A stretch of 64,000 bases of DNA from UBA1858 sp963976865 (GTDB lineage: Bacteria > Pseudomonadota > Gammaproteobacteria > UBA4575): NCBI GenBank assembly GCA_963976865.1, contig CAXBLY010000002.1, forward strand, positions 1 through 64,000, given 5' to 3'. Position numbers and translations under genes: made by a program. Shown piece after piece: positions 41,983 to 51,892 of the stretch. The first letter of the stretch is position 1. Every line of letters begins with the position of its first letter. Under the pieces are notes generated by a model. It did not search any database, had not been told where the DNA came from, and worked only from the letters and a program-made list of their open reading frames with translations.

Positions 41983-44097
41983 TCAGATTGAAGCCTGAAT
42001 ACACCGTAGTTGACCGTAATCGTATTCACCCTCCAGTGCTTCAAAAACAGGTTTCAGTCGCCCTTCGTTGTCAGTATTAGTTTCAATCAGGAATATGACT
42101 TCTTTATATTCCTGTTCGCTTATATCCAGGATCTGTTTCACATCCAGCAATCCCATCTCAATGGCTTCAGAGAAATGCGTGTAAATTGTAGAGACTTTTA
42201 ATCCGCGCATTCGGCCAATGCTTTCAACATCATTACCCTGCTGGTGTAATGTCAGCGTTTCATTGACTGTGTCTGACAAATTGTTATCAAGTAGTTCAGG
42301 TAATGGGTACCTGGCTATTTCCTCTAAAAACATGTCTCCATAGCGTGCCAGCTTTTGCACACCGACACCCATGATTTCGCTCATTTGTGCTTTAGTAACA
42401 GGTCTGACTCGAAGCATCTCATGAAGTGTCGCATCATGAAAAATGACGTAGGGAGGCGTGCCTGCTTTTTCAGCCAGGCTTAAACGCAATGCTCTCAACG
42501 CCTCCCATAATGGCTCATCCTGTGGACGAACCGATAGTTTACTTTTACTCGATGTACCGGTCTGAGCTTCTTTCCGGGTTTTTCGCAACTGTAAACTTTG
42601 CTCCCCCTTTAACACTGGACGACATTTCTCGGTTAATCTCAGTGCACCATGTCTCTCCATATCGATTTCAAGTAAACCTATTGCTATTAGCTGACGCATA
42701 ATGACACGCCACTGTGCAACCGAAAATTCTTTGCCTATGCCAAAAGTGCTGATACGTTCATGTCCATTACGGGTAATTCTTTCGTCTTTTTTCCCTAGCA
42801 AAATGTCTACAATATAATTGACGCCGAAGCGTTGTTCTGTTCGATATACACAGGATAATGCCATTTGAGCTGCCTTCGTCGCATCCCAGTTTTGTGGTGG
42901 ATTAAGACAGTTATCACAATTACCACAGGATAAATCTGAAATTTCATCGAAATACTCAAGTAACGCACTTCGCCGGCAAGTAATTAACTCACACAAGCCA
43001 AGCATGGCCTCCAACTTATTATGTTCAACTTGTTTATGAACCTCAGCGGCATTTGAATTTTGACTGAATTGCCTTAACGTAATGACATCCTGCAAGCCAT
43101 AGGCCATCCAGGCATTGGCAGCCAGACCATCTCTTCCAGCTCTGCCCGTTTCCTGGTAATAAGCTTCGACACTTTTAGGTAGACTCAAATGCGCAACAAA
43201 ACGTACGTCAGGTTTATCTATACCCATGCCAAAAGCAATTGTTGCCACTATAATCATCCCTTCTTCGCGAAGAAAACGTCTTTGATTATTCTGACGTACA
43301 TGCGCTGACAAACCTGCATGATACGGCAAAGCCACTCTACCCTGCTGACACAACCATTCCGCAATCGCCTCAACTTTTTTTCGCGAGAGGCAGTACACAA
43401 TTCCTGCATCATTGGCATGATTTGTCTGTAAAAAATTCCACAGGCGCTGTTTCGGGTTATTGCCATCAGTAATCGTATAACGGATATTCGGACGGTCAAA
43501 ACTATCGATAAAAATACTGGCATCGTGCAATTGCAACTGGGAAATTATTTCTTCACGCGTACGTTTATCCGCAGTGGCTGTCAGCGCAACTCTTGGGACG
43601 TTGGGGAATCGTTCGTGCAAATGCTTTAAGCGCTGATACTCTGGTCTAAAATCATGCCCCCACTGCGACACACAGTGAGCTTCATCAATTGCAAATAATG
43701 CTAACGTGGATTCGTCCAGCAAGCGCAGCACTCTTTCGGTAAGTAATCGCTCTGGCGCTATATATAAAATATCCAGTTGATTGTTGCGCAGTTTCTGCTC
43801 GACCTCCCGCGCTTCATTTGCATCAAGACTGGAATTCAGAAATGCCGCGTTTACACCTAATAATTTTAGCGCATCCACCTGGTCCTGCATAAGTGCTATC
43901 AGTGGTGACACTACTACGCCAACCCCTTCACGCACGATAGCGGGAATTTGATAACACAGGGATTTCCCACCTCCTGTGGGCATGAGTACTAGCGCATCTT
44001 TTCCATCCAGTATTTCATTAACAATATTTTCCTGTGAGGGTCTGAACTGTTCAAAACCAAATATTGATTTTAAAATATGATTAGCACGCTGAAGCAA
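41983..44097 (-). CDS. recQ: ATP-dependent DNA helicase RecQ
   Basis: The 704-residue helicase has Walker A MPTGGGKSLCYQIP, DEAH in FAIDEAHCVSQWGHDFRPEY, the zinc cysteines (CRRSALLEYF and CGNCDNC), a RQC winged helix and an HRDC domain (PLWEALRALRLSLAEKAGTP). About 90 residues beyond HRDC include an extra helix-turn-helix-like segment (ESIGRMRGLKVSTIYTHFSE), which makes it longer than E. coli RecQ. It unwinds DNA in recombination and repair. The start is TTG at 44097; no in-frame ATG lies nearby upstream. Confidence 0.96.
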   Translation of the reverse strand: MLQRANHILKSIFGFEQFRPSQENIVNEILDGKDALVLMPTGGGKSLCYQIPAIVREGVGVVVSPLIALMQDQVDALKLLGVNAAFLNSSLDANEAREVEQKLRNNQLDILYIAPERLLTERVLRLLDESTLALFAIDEAHCVSQWGHDFRPEYQRLKHLHERFPNVPRVALTATADKRTREEIISQLQLHDASIFIDSFDRPNIRYTITDGNNPKQRLWNFLQTNHANDAGIVYCLSRKKVEAIAEWLCQQGRVALPYHAGLSAHVRQNNQRRFLREEGMIIVATIAFGMGIDKPDVRFVAHLSLPKSVEAYYQETGRAGRDGLAANAWMAYGLQDVITLRQFSQNSNAAEVHKQVEHNKLEAMLGLCELITCRRSALLEYFDEISDLSCGNCDNCLNPPQNWDATKAAQMALSCVYRTEQRFGVNYIVDILLGKKDERITRNGHERISTFGIGKEFSVAQWRVIMRQLIAIGLLEIDMERHGALRLTEKCRPVLKGEQSLQLRKTRKEAQTGTSSKSKLSVRPQDEPLWEALRALRLSLAEKAGTPPYVIFHDATLHEMLRVRPVTKAQMSEIMGVGVQKLARYGDMFLEEIARYPLPELLDNNLSDTVNETLTLHQQGNDVESIGRMRGLKVSTIYTHFSEAIEMGLLDVKQILDISEQEYKEVIFLIETNTDNEGRLKPVFEALEGEYDYGQLRCIQASI

Positions 44098-44179
44098 TTT
44101 GGCAGGTCTTTGATTACTGAGAAGATCAGGTATTATGACCTATATCTAAAATAATGAAATATATCAGGCTTATATAAAA

Positions 44180-44569
44180 ATGGATCAATGCATTTTCTGT
44201 GGAAAACAAACGTTATTACATGAAACCGATTTAACTTATGTCACATACGACACTTATCCTGCCTCACCTGGACACGCTTTGATCATAACCAAACGACATG
44301 TGCCAAATTACTTTGACTGTTCTCGTGAAGAAGTGATCGAACTGTGGCAATCGGTTGAAGTCGCCAAACAACTCATTGAAAAGGAATATTCACCAGACTC
44401 ATATAATGTCGGCATTAATGTTGGTTCAGTCGCAGGACAGTCGGTTCCACATATACATATCCACTTGATACCCAGATACAAAGGTGATGTGGAAGATCCC
44501 AGAGGGGGCGTACGTAGTGTTATTCCCCACAAGCGCAAATACACCAGACGCCAGGATGCGAACAACTAA
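44180..44569 (+). CDS. HIT-family nucleotide hydrolase
   Basis: The 129-residue protein has the histidine triad HIHIH at 91-95 within GQSVPHIHIHLIPR, plus an N-terminal CIFC zinc pair. HIT proteins hydrolyse adenosine phosphoramidates or dinucleoside polyphosphates. The gene is divergent from recQ with 82 bp between. It has the family's normal length. No operon partner is evident. Confidence 0.93.
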   Translation: MDQCIFCGKQTLLHETDLTYVTYDTYPASPGHALIITKRHVPNYFDCSREEVIELWQSVEVAKQLIEKEYSPDSYNVGINVGSVAGQSVPHIHIHLIPRYKGDVEDPRGGVRSVIPHKRKYTRRQDANN

Positions 44570-44756
44570 GCCCAGGAGCATGTCCGGATTACAATCCGGC
44601 GTCTATTATTAAATTCATGAATCAAAATTTATTCGGCGTCGGCATTCATACTATTCTTTATAGCCGATATGCTCTCTATGATATATTCAGATATTAACAA
44701 TATTGGGGCATCACCCATAACCATAATAAAACATTATTGCGCGAGGAATATTAACA

Positions 44757-45323
44757 ATGAAGACAATGAGTTACTTAATGATATTAATGTCATTTGTTAT
44801 TGTATTTTCGGGGTCAAACGCAGTCTCTGCAGACAAATCCCTGTATGAACGAATCGGTGGCGAAAAGAAAGCCAGAGAAATCGTCAGTGATATCTGGGAT
44901 AACCACAGCAAGAACCCGATCGTCAAAGATCGCTTTTCCAAGAGCAACCCTGAATATGTAAAGCAGAGAGTATTTGAGATATTTGCCGCCGCCACAGGTG
45001 CGACTGATGTCAGCTACAACGGATTAGATATGAAAGCTGCCCATACCGGCATGAACATTAGCGAAATGGAATTTAATGCCGTGGTGGATGATGTACTCGC
45101 AGCGTGCGCGTCAAACGGTGTGCAACAACAGGAGCTCAATGAAGTGCTGGCAATTTTGTGGTCAGTAAGGAAGGATATTGTGAACTCGAACATTCTCACT
45201 GACAGCCTGATCAGCTCAACATCCAGCAGTCAGCCTCAGCAGGCTCACAAACAGGAATCAGCCAGTTCAGGCAGTAAAGCAGAACGAGATGCGCATTACT
45301 GCCTAAAAAGTCACGAATGCTAG
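44757..45323 (+). CDS. Exported group I truncated hemoglobin
   Basis: A signal peptide (1-25, NAVSA-DK) precedes a 2/2 globin with LYERIGGEKKA at the start and the proximal histidine His96 in KAAHTGMNIS followed by EFNAVVDDVL. The last 45 residues are a Ser/Gln-rich tail with a final cysteine. An exported globin could handle O2 or NO in the periplasm. It stands alone with a strong terminator after it. It differs from the globin at 4150, which looks lipid-anchored. AGGA lies 10 bases before the ATG. Confidence 0.9.
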   Translation: MKTMSYLMILMSFVIVFSGSNAVSADKSLYERIGGEKKAREIVSDIWDNHSKNPIVKDRFSKSNPEYVKQRVFEIFAAATGATDVSYNGLDMKAAHTGMNISEMEFNAVVDDVLAACASNGVQQQELNEVLAILWSVRKDIVNSNILTDSLISSTSSSQPQQAHKQESASSGSKAERDAHYCLKSHEC

Positions 45324-45347
45324 TTTTGTTTTAATCTAACATTATTC

Positions 45348-45393
45348 AGAGTTAGACGCTTTTAGCTGTGTGCGTCTAACTCTTTCTCTTTTG
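45348..45393 (+). terminator. Intrinsic terminator after the globin gene
   Basis: AGAGTTAGACGC (45348-45359) pairs perfectly with GCGTCTAACTCT (45372-45383), followed by TTCTCTTTT. It is 24 bases after the globin stop. Confidence 0.9.
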
Positions 45394-45470
45394 ACAAAAT
45401 CCAGTATCGGCACACCAGAAGTAACAGGCATCTGAATAAAAACCTGTCGTCACGACAGGAGCGTCACACA

Positions 45471-45884
45471 CTAGATTCGCTTAGCGTTGATCATGGATAG
45501 CCATAAATTTTTATCCGTACCATTCAGTCTCTCGTGTATGTTATTGGTGATTGAAGGATACATGGCCAGAATATCTTTACACACTTTTTTGCCTGAATTA
45601 GTCACAACCAGTTCAACGGTTCTTCTGTCATCTCGCTGATAGTCTCGGTTGAGCAATTTCAGCTTTGTCAATTTATCGACATGACGTGTGACAGAGGCAC
45701 GTTGTATATTTAAATAGGCAGCAACTTCTGAAGGCTTGCCTGCGTATTCCAGATAAAGCGTCTTCAGCACTAACCATTCGTTAATATTCAGCTTCAGCTT
45801 CCTCAAGGGAACTCTCAGTTGTTCTTCAGCTTCATATAATATATTCATGCCAACGATAACAGCACTTACATCCTTATTACTCAT
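45471..45884 (-). CDS. MarR-family transcriptional regulator
   Basis: The 137-residue winged-helix protein shows EEQLRVPLRKLKLNINEWLV, the recognition region YAGKPSEVAAYLNIQRASVT and the wing LKLLNRDYQRDDRRTVELVV, as in MarR. ATG at 45884 has AAGGAG with good spacing; the ATG two codons earlier is too close. It is divergent from the TPR protein gene at 46166 across a 281-bp gap with repeats that may be its operators. The ligand is unknown. Confidence 0.9.
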   Translation of the reverse strand: MSNKDVSAVIVGMNILYEAEEQLRVPLRKLKLNINEWLVLKTLYLEYAGKPSEVAAYLNIQRASVTRHVDKLTKLKLLNRDYQRDDRRTVELVVTNSGKKVCKDILAMYPSITNNIHERLNGTDKNLWLSMINAKRI

Positions 45885-45961
45885 ATGCATACTCCTTAAT
45901 TCAGTTGCACAATTAAACTATCAATATTAATCGTCAAAATCACATATAAATCAATGTGGTT

Positions 45962-46117
45962 GTACAGTACATCATTGTCCAACGCTTCATATAAGAGGCT
46001 ATAAAAATGAATTATTCTCATTTAGAGACATTGTCATAATTGATAGTACAGTACCTGAATTATCTCAAAATATTCACTTACTATAATAGTGTTAAGCTTC
46101 ATGTAACGTGTTACATG
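45962..46117. promoter_or_regulatory. Repeated and inverted motifs in the MarR-TPR divergent region
   Basis: GTACAGTAC occurs at 45962-45970 and again at 46046-46054. Nearer the TPR gene, CATGTAAC-GT-GTTACATG (46100-46117) is a perfect 8-bp inverted repeat. Either could be an operator. Which protein binds is not shown. Confidence 0.45.
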
Positions 46118-46165
46118 CTCTCTAGCCTTTAATGAAAAAAACCTACTAAGGTAAGGTAGTGTTCT

Positions 46166-47797
46166 ATGAATAGTGATGACCGCAAGTTGCAGTTGCCAAA
46201 TCCACAGGAAGCATTAAATGAATGCACCAACATTCTGGCGACTGAAGAATTCAAGCGTTCACCGAAAATGTCTTCATTACTTTATTATCTGGTCAACGAA
46301 ACTCTCGAGGGTCGATCTCACTATCTTAAGGCTTACACGATTGCTACCAGTTTGTTCGACAAGGATGAATCCTTCGATCCACAGACAGACCCCTTGATAC
46401 GTGTTAGTGCAGTTCGCCTGCGCAGGATGATTCAGCATTATTATCATTCTCAAAAACAACCTGGCCCAGTCAGAATTGAACTAAACAAAGGCAGTTATAT
46501 TCCTGCATTTTATTACACGGGGAACAAGCAAACCCATCCGGAAAATGAAACACTGCAACACGATAATACCCCACCAATTGAATGCACTTTCCCAAGTCTG
46601 GCAGTCTTATACTTCAAAAATCTGAGCCCTGATCCAGCACATGGCTACATCGCAGATGGATTCACTCAGGAATTACTGACAGAAATATTAAAAGTTAAGT
46701 CAATTACGGTTGTCTCATATAACGCATTTAATGCCAACGAAAAGCATCATGCCCACCCGAATTACATACCTGAAGTCACCGATGTGCGTTACGTGTTGAG
46801 TGGATCACTTCAGGTAACCGATCAATCCCTGAGACTTTATGTTCAGCTGGATGATACAAACACTCGTTCAATAATATGGTCAAAGCGTTGCGAGATTGAT
46901 TTCAAAGTTGATGATTTTATTTCTGCACAGAGGGAGATTGCCGATCAAGTCGCAAATTATATTGCCCGTCCTTACGGCGCTATCACTCAAAATGAGTTGC
47001 GCAATATCCAGCGAAAAACCACAAAAGACTACAATGCCTACGAACTGCATTTACATTATTATCAGTGGTTAAAAACATTCTCACCGAAAGATCATTCAAA
47101 AGCTTACCATTCACTCAAAGAGTCTTTAAAAATTGACCCTGAATTTTCTGACGCCTGGGCTTCTCTTTCGATAATTTATGTCAACGACTATATATTTTCA
47201 TATGGCACCGTCACTACTGATGAAAGTTTGCTTGATCTCGCCAACCATGCCGCTATTAAGGCAATCAAATCGAACCCTGAAAACCCTCGCGCCAACTATG
47301 TGTTGCTATATGGAAAAATCGCTAAAGACGGAATTAACACTTACCCGGAAGAAGTTGATCTGATTTATCAACACAACAAAAATAATTCACTCATCATTGC
47401 AGACATAGGGTTAAGACTCGCTATCAGTGGCGACTGGGAACGTGGACTCGAAATAATAGAAGCAGCCATGGTACTAAACCCAGCTCATCCTGATTACTAT
47501 TATTACCCATTCGTTATTAATCATTTCAGGCTTAAAGAATACAAAGAAGCTTTACGCTACGCCAAAATGATTGATATGTCAGAGTTTTATTGGACGCATA
47601 TCCACTATGCGGCAATATTCTCGGAAACAGGAGACATAGCTAAAGCGAAAGATCACACTCGGATCTTGAAGAAACTATACCCAAATATAGAAAATGAATT
47701 TGTAACAGAATTTAATAAATGGCACCCCGAGAAAACTCTGGTAGATAAATATATCTCGGCCCTGCAGTTAACAGGATTACAAATACAATCAATCTGA
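46166..47797 (+). CDS. TPR protein with winged-helix-like N-terminus (adenylate-cyclase-associated type)
   Basis: The 543-residue protein starts with a region (LNECTNILATEEFKRSPKMS, then FDPQTDPLIRVSAVRLRRMI and GSYIPAF) known from regulator-like proteins that resemble CadC or are labelled adenylate cyclase. Next is a TolB-like segment (PSLAVLYFKNLSPDPAHGYI through VRYVLSGSLQ), then tetratricopeptide repeats from about 290 to the end. No membrane helix or cyclase domain is seen. It probably acts as a regulator or scaffold. It is divergent from the MarR gene. Confidence 0.75.
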   Translation: MNSDDRKLQLPNPQEALNECTNILATEEFKRSPKMSSLLYYLVNETLEGRSHYLKAYTIATSLFDKDESFDPQTDPLIRVSAVRLRRMIQHYYHSQKQPGPVRIELNKGSYIPAFYYTGNKQTHPENETLQHDNTPPIECTFPSLAVLYFKNLSPDPAHGYIADGFTQELLTEILKVKSITVVSYNAFNANEKHHAHPNYIPEVTDVRYVLSGSLQVTDQSLRLYVQLDDTNTRSIIWSKRCEIDFKVDDFISAQREIADQVANYIARPYGAITQNELRNIQRKTTKDYNAYELHLHYYQWLKTFSPKDHSKAYHSLKESLKIDPEFSDAWASLSIIYVNDYIFSYGTVTTDESLLDLANHAAIKAIKSNPENPRANYVLLYGKIAKDGINTYPEEVDLIYQHNKNNSLIIADIGLRLAISGDWERGLEIIEAAMVLNPAHPDYYYYPFVINHFRLKEYKEALRYAKMIDMSEFYWTHIHYAAIFSETGDIAKAKDHTRILKKLYPNIENEFVTEFNKWHPEKTLVDKYISALQLTGLQIQSI

Positions 47798-47802
47798 TAC
47801 TG

Positions 47803-47833
47803 AAAAAGCTATCAGGGCTAGTGATAGCTTTGG
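47803..47833. terminator. Bidirectional intrinsic terminator
   Basis: AAAGCTATCA (47805-47814) pairs with TGATAGCTTT (47822-47831) over a 7-base loop. On the minus strand it ends in TTTTT. It separates the convergent TPR and DUF2059 genes. Confidence 0.85.
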
Positions 47834-47861
47834 AATTCAACCAGATATAGATTCTATTCAG

Positions 47862-48410
47862 TTACTTAACCTGAGCTTCAATTTCATTTTTAGCAATTGC
47901 GATATTATCTTTTATTTGTCGCTCAACAAATCCGACGATAATAGAGTCGTACTTTTCTGCTGTTCTCTTTGAGGCTTCCTGACCAACTCTGCGATTGAAC
48001 TCAAGTGCTTTCACCCCCAGAGGTGATTCGTAGAATTTAATTAATCCCTGAACATCCGCATGTGAATATGTTTCTTTATACAGAGGCATGTAGATTTCAT
48101 TAGTGACTTTGTCGTAAGGCATGGATTTCTTGATATGCTCTTCGTAATTTTTCACCATGGTCGCAAATCTGGCTTTCAGTATTTCTCCTGCCTGCTTTTT
48201 TTGAGCTTCGCTAAAACTGGAACCATCAATATTCTGGTCAGCAGCTCTAAGGAATCCCGTCTGCATCTGCCCGATCACTTGAGAATTAAGACCAATGTAG
48301 TTATTTACAACACCCGTTATTTCAAATAATTTTTTCAGATCATCATTATACGAACCTGCATTTGCGACAGAAGATAATGCGAATAATGCTAAAAAACCGA
48401 ATATTTTCAT
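47862..48410 (-). CDS. Exported DUF2059-type protein
   Basis: A signal peptide (1-18, SVANA-GS) is followed by a helical domain with the DUF2059 pattern: YKETYSHADVQGLIKFYESP and LGVKALEF. The family is secreted and of unknown function. The 182-residue length is normal. It is single, with the start supported by AGGA about 9 bases upstream. A stem-loop terminator follows the gene. Confidence 0.85.
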   Translation of the reverse strand: MKIFGFLALFALSSVANAGSYNDDLKKLFEITGVVNNYIGLNSQVIGQMQTGFLRAADQNIDGSSFSEAQKKQAGEILKARFATMVKNYEEHIKKSMPYDKVTNEIYMPLYKETYSHADVQGLIKFYESPLGVKALEFNRRVGQEASKRTAEKYDSIIVGFVERQIKDNIAIAKNEIEAQVK

Positions 48411-48846
48411 AGAGATAGAGTCCTAAATTATTTATATATCAAATCATTATTAATGCTTTGTCGCATTGTAATACAACTGGGCAATATCGTCCGACTATTT
48501 CTGATTTGACACGATTACTAATCAACCTACCTTATTATTTCTAGTGGATTTAGTACCCAGTAAACAGGGGGTATTAATATGATATACAAACCGACTGCCG
48601 TTTTATGATCTCTGCAAAACTACTTTATGTCTGGCTTACCCAAACCTGCATTCATTAATCAAGCCACCAAACAGTATTATCAATGTTCGCAACAGAAGGT
48701 TTTAAAGAAAACTACATAACTTTCTGTAAATTTGTATCCATTAGATGTTATAGCGACAAAATTTCTTCAAGTGTTATTATCGCTCCTGAAAATTTACCGG
48801 ATTCTCAATCTCTTCACTTCATAACATAGCAGTTAACATTAAATAA
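48411..48846. other. Gene-free stretch before rapA
   Basis: 436 bases between the divergent DUF2059 and rapA genes. AT-rich with no clear sites; a weak TACCC/GGGTA hairpin lies near 48554-48573. No ribosome-binding site is obvious before rapA. Confidence 0.5.
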
Positions 48847-51660
48847 ATGGAATTTATCGCAGGACAACGCTGGATTAGCCATTCTGAAACACAATTGGGC
48901 CTCGGAATTGTCACTGAGATTGCCAGTCGGCGGGTAAAAATTTTATTCCCGGCAGTCAGTGAGAGCCGTATATACGCCATAGATAATGCTCCATTGAGCA
49001 GGATTCGTTACAATCCGGGCGATACAATCGTTGATAGCGATGAGCTCTCCATACTTATATCCAGCATCAAGGAAGACGAAGGTTTAATCACTTATTGCGG
49101 AAAAACAGCAACGAGTGACTATAAAGAGATTCACGAGCTGGACTTGAGCGCCTTTGTACAGTTTACAACCCCACAGCAACGCCTTTTTAGCGGGCAACTG
49201 GATAAGAATAAAAATTTCACTCTGCGAGTGGAAACATTACAACACTTACATCGATTGCAACAATCGCCCGTCAAAGGACTTTTGGGTTCACGAACTAATT
49301 TATTACCACATCAAATATTCATTGCCAGCAATGTGGCAAACAGGCACGCACCCCGAGTGCTACTGGCAGACGAAGTGGGTCTTGGAAAAACGATAGAAGC
49401 CGGCATGATATTGCATCATCAGTTACATACCGGTAAATCATCACGCATATTGATACTAGTCCCGGACAGTCTTGTTCATCAATGGCTAGTCGAGATGTTA
49501 CGTCGATTCAACATCAGATTTTCAATTTTTGATCAGGAACGAATTGATGCATTACTGGATGAAGGGCATTCAAACCCATTTGATTCCGAGCAAAAAATAC
49601 TTTGTCCACTAAGCCTGGTTAGCGATGATTCACAAGTTCTGCAATATGTTTTATCTACCGAATGGGACACTGTTGTTGTCGACGAAGCACATCATTTAAG
49701 CTGGAGTGAACAGCACGTCAGCACCGAATACCAGTGTGTCGAACAACTTTCCAGTCAATGTGAAAGTCTATTACTGCTAACAGCAACACCTGAGCAGGTT
49801 GGCCTGGACAGTCATTTTGCCAGATTAAGATTACTGGACCCTGCCAGATTTCATGACTTGGCAGCATTTCAGAAAGAACAATCAGGACACAGCCAGCTCA
49901 ATACGCTAATTCAGCAGCTATTAAAAAATGAGAAGCTAGATCAGGCACAACAGCAACAGCTTGAACATTATTTAGGCGAGTCATGCAGCGACCAGACTGA
50001 TAAAAACATTGCCATGTTGCTGGATAGGCATGGAACTGGTCGAGTATTGTTTAGAAATTCACGCACCGCAGTACAAGGTTTCCCAAACAGAGTAGCTACT
50101 CCCTACCCCCTTGAGCTTCCTGAAAACTACATAATAGATGCTTCTAAAATTTATCCGGAAACAGAATTTAATGACGATTCATGGCTGGAACTGGACCCAC
50201 GTGTTTCATGGCTAATAGAGAAGTCAAAATCACTAAAACCAAACAAAGTACTTGTCATCTGCCATCATGCAGAGACAGCTATCCAGCTGGATAATTATTT
50301 GAATCTAAGGATGGGAATAAGAAGCACCTCATTCCATGAAGATCTGAGTATTATTGAAAGAGATCGTGCTGCAGCCTATTTTGCAGAAGGTTCCAATCCT
50401 GATGAGCTTGATACTGGCGATGGCGCACAAGTATTGATATGTTCAGAAATTGGCAGTGAAGGACGAAATTTTCAGTTCTCTCATCATTTAATATTATTTG
50501 ATCTGCCTTTTAATCCAGATCTACTAGAGCAGCGTATCGGAAGACTTGACCGAATTGGTCAAAACCACGACATTCAAGTGCATATACCTTATATAAAGAA
50601 TACTGCTCAGGAAGTATTATTCAGATGGATACATGAAGGCATACAACTTTTTACACAAAGCTGCTCTGCTGGCTATGAAATTTACAATAACTTCTCATCC
50701 CAGTTAATTGAGTTGATTGAATCAAAAAACTATAGCAACTCAGATGCGCTCGACGCATTAATAAAAGAGACTATTTCATTCACAAGCAAGACGATGCAAA
50801 GTTTACATGAAGGTCGCGACAGATTACTGGAGCTGAATTCATGCAATAAACCCCAAGCTCAGGCATTAATAGAAAGAATCAAACAGGAAGATCAATATGA
50901 GTTGTTAAGTGACTATATGGATAAAGTATTTGACCAATTTGGTGTCGACACAGAATTCCACTCTGAACACAGTTATATTTTACGACCAGGCGATCACATG
51001 CACGCAAACTTCCCAGGATTAAATGAAGAAGGTAACACGATTACATTTAATCGTGAAAAAGCACTAAGGCGGGAAGATATGGAGTTTCTAAGTTGGGAGC
51101 ACCCCATGATAACGGAAAGTATGGAGATGATTCAGAATAGCGAATTTGGAAATACCGCGCTTGCACTTATCAGCCTGGAAAGCCTGCCCAAGGGAACGCT
51201 GTTTATAGAAACATGGTATGCGATCAATATTATTGCCAATAAAAGTTTACAGCTTGAACGCTACCTGCCTTTGCACCCTACCCGTTTTCTCATCGATAAC
51301 AACAAAAAAGATTTCAGCCAGCTGTTGCCTTTCGAAAAATTAAACCCACTATGTAATTCCATTCCGAAAAAAACTGCTTTATCCATTGCAGAAAAGACGA
51401 GAGCAATTACTCAGGAGGTTTTAATACATTCTCAAAAACTGGCAGATGATAAAATCGTCGAAATAAAAAATTCTGCACAAAAAAGGATGGTAAACGATTT
51501 ATCATCAGAACTTAATCGCTTGAAAGCCTTGCAGAAAGTTAATTCCACTATACGCGATGACGAAATAGACTATTTAGAGCACCGCATCCAATTATCTGAA
51601 CAACAAATTGAGCGTGCCAGATTCCAGCTCCAGGGTATTCGTTTAATTATCAATAGTTAA
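48847..51660 (+). CDS. rapA: RNA polymerase-associated ATPase RapA (HepA)
   Basis: The 937-residue Swi2/Snf2 ATPase has the RapA N-terminus (FIAGQRWISHSETQLGLGIV), motif I LADEVGLGKTIEAGM, motif II VVVDEAHHLSW, motif III LLLLTATPEQ and motif VI EQRIGRLDRIGQ. It recycles RNA polymerase and is usual in gammaproteobacteria. It is single, far from its neighbours. Length is slightly below E. coli RapA. The start ATG at 48847 matches the family's first residues. Confidence 0.97.
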   Translation: MEFIAGQRWISHSETQLGLGIVTEIASRRVKILFPAVSESRIYAIDNAPLSRIRYNPGDTIVDSDELSILISSIKEDEGLITYCGKTATSDYKEIHELDLSAFVQFTTPQQRLFSGQLDKNKNFTLRVETLQHLHRLQQSPVKGLLGSRTNLLPHQIFIASNVANRHAPRVLLADEVGLGKTIEAGMILHHQLHTGKSSRILILVPDSLVHQWLVEMLRRFNIRFSIFDQERIDALLDEGHSNPFDSEQKILCPLSLVSDDSQVLQYVLSTEWDTVVVDEAHHLSWSEQHVSTEYQCVEQLSSQCESLLLLTATPEQVGLDSHFARLRLLDPARFHDLAAFQKEQSGHSQLNTLIQQLLKNEKLDQAQQQQLEHYLGESCSDQTDKNIAMLLDRHGTGRVLFRNSRTAVQGFPNRVATPYPLELPENYIIDASKIYPETEFNDDSWLELDPRVSWLIEKSKSLKPNKVLVICHHAETAIQLDNYLNLRMGIRSTSFHEDLSIIERDRAAAYFAEGSNPDELDTGDGAQVLICSEIGSEGRNFQFSHHLILFDLPFNPDLLEQRIGRLDRIGQNHDIQVHIPYIKNTAQEVLFRWIHEGIQLFTQSCSAGYEIYNNFSSQLIELIESKNYSNSDALDALIKETISFTSKTMQSLHEGRDRLLELNSCNKPQAQALIERIKQEDQYELLSDYMDKVFDQFGVDTEFHSEHSYILRPGDHMHANFPGLNEEGNTITFNREKALRREDMEFLSWEHPMITESMEMIQNSEFGNTALALISLESLPKGTLFIETWYAINIIANKSLQLERYLPLHPTRFLIDNNKKDFSQLLPFEKLNPLCNSIPKKTALSIAEKTRAITQEVLIHSQKLADDKIVEIKNSAQKRMVNDLSSELNRLKALQKVNSTIRDDEIDYLEHRIQLSEQQIERARFQLQGIRLIINS

Positions 51661-51892
51661 ATAGCCCAATTTCATCCCGTCGGGGTATGCGAATAACGCT
51701 CTCAACTCTGACAATGTACTGCATTTATTCAACTATTCATAATATATACTACATTAGATAGCTCAAGTAACTTATTGAATTATATGGCCAATAAACTGCA
51801 TTCCCTTTGCATAAATAAGTTTTATTTGATTAAGAATGTAATTACATTAGTATATACTAATATTTTTACTAACCAAACCTTAGGGAACTACA

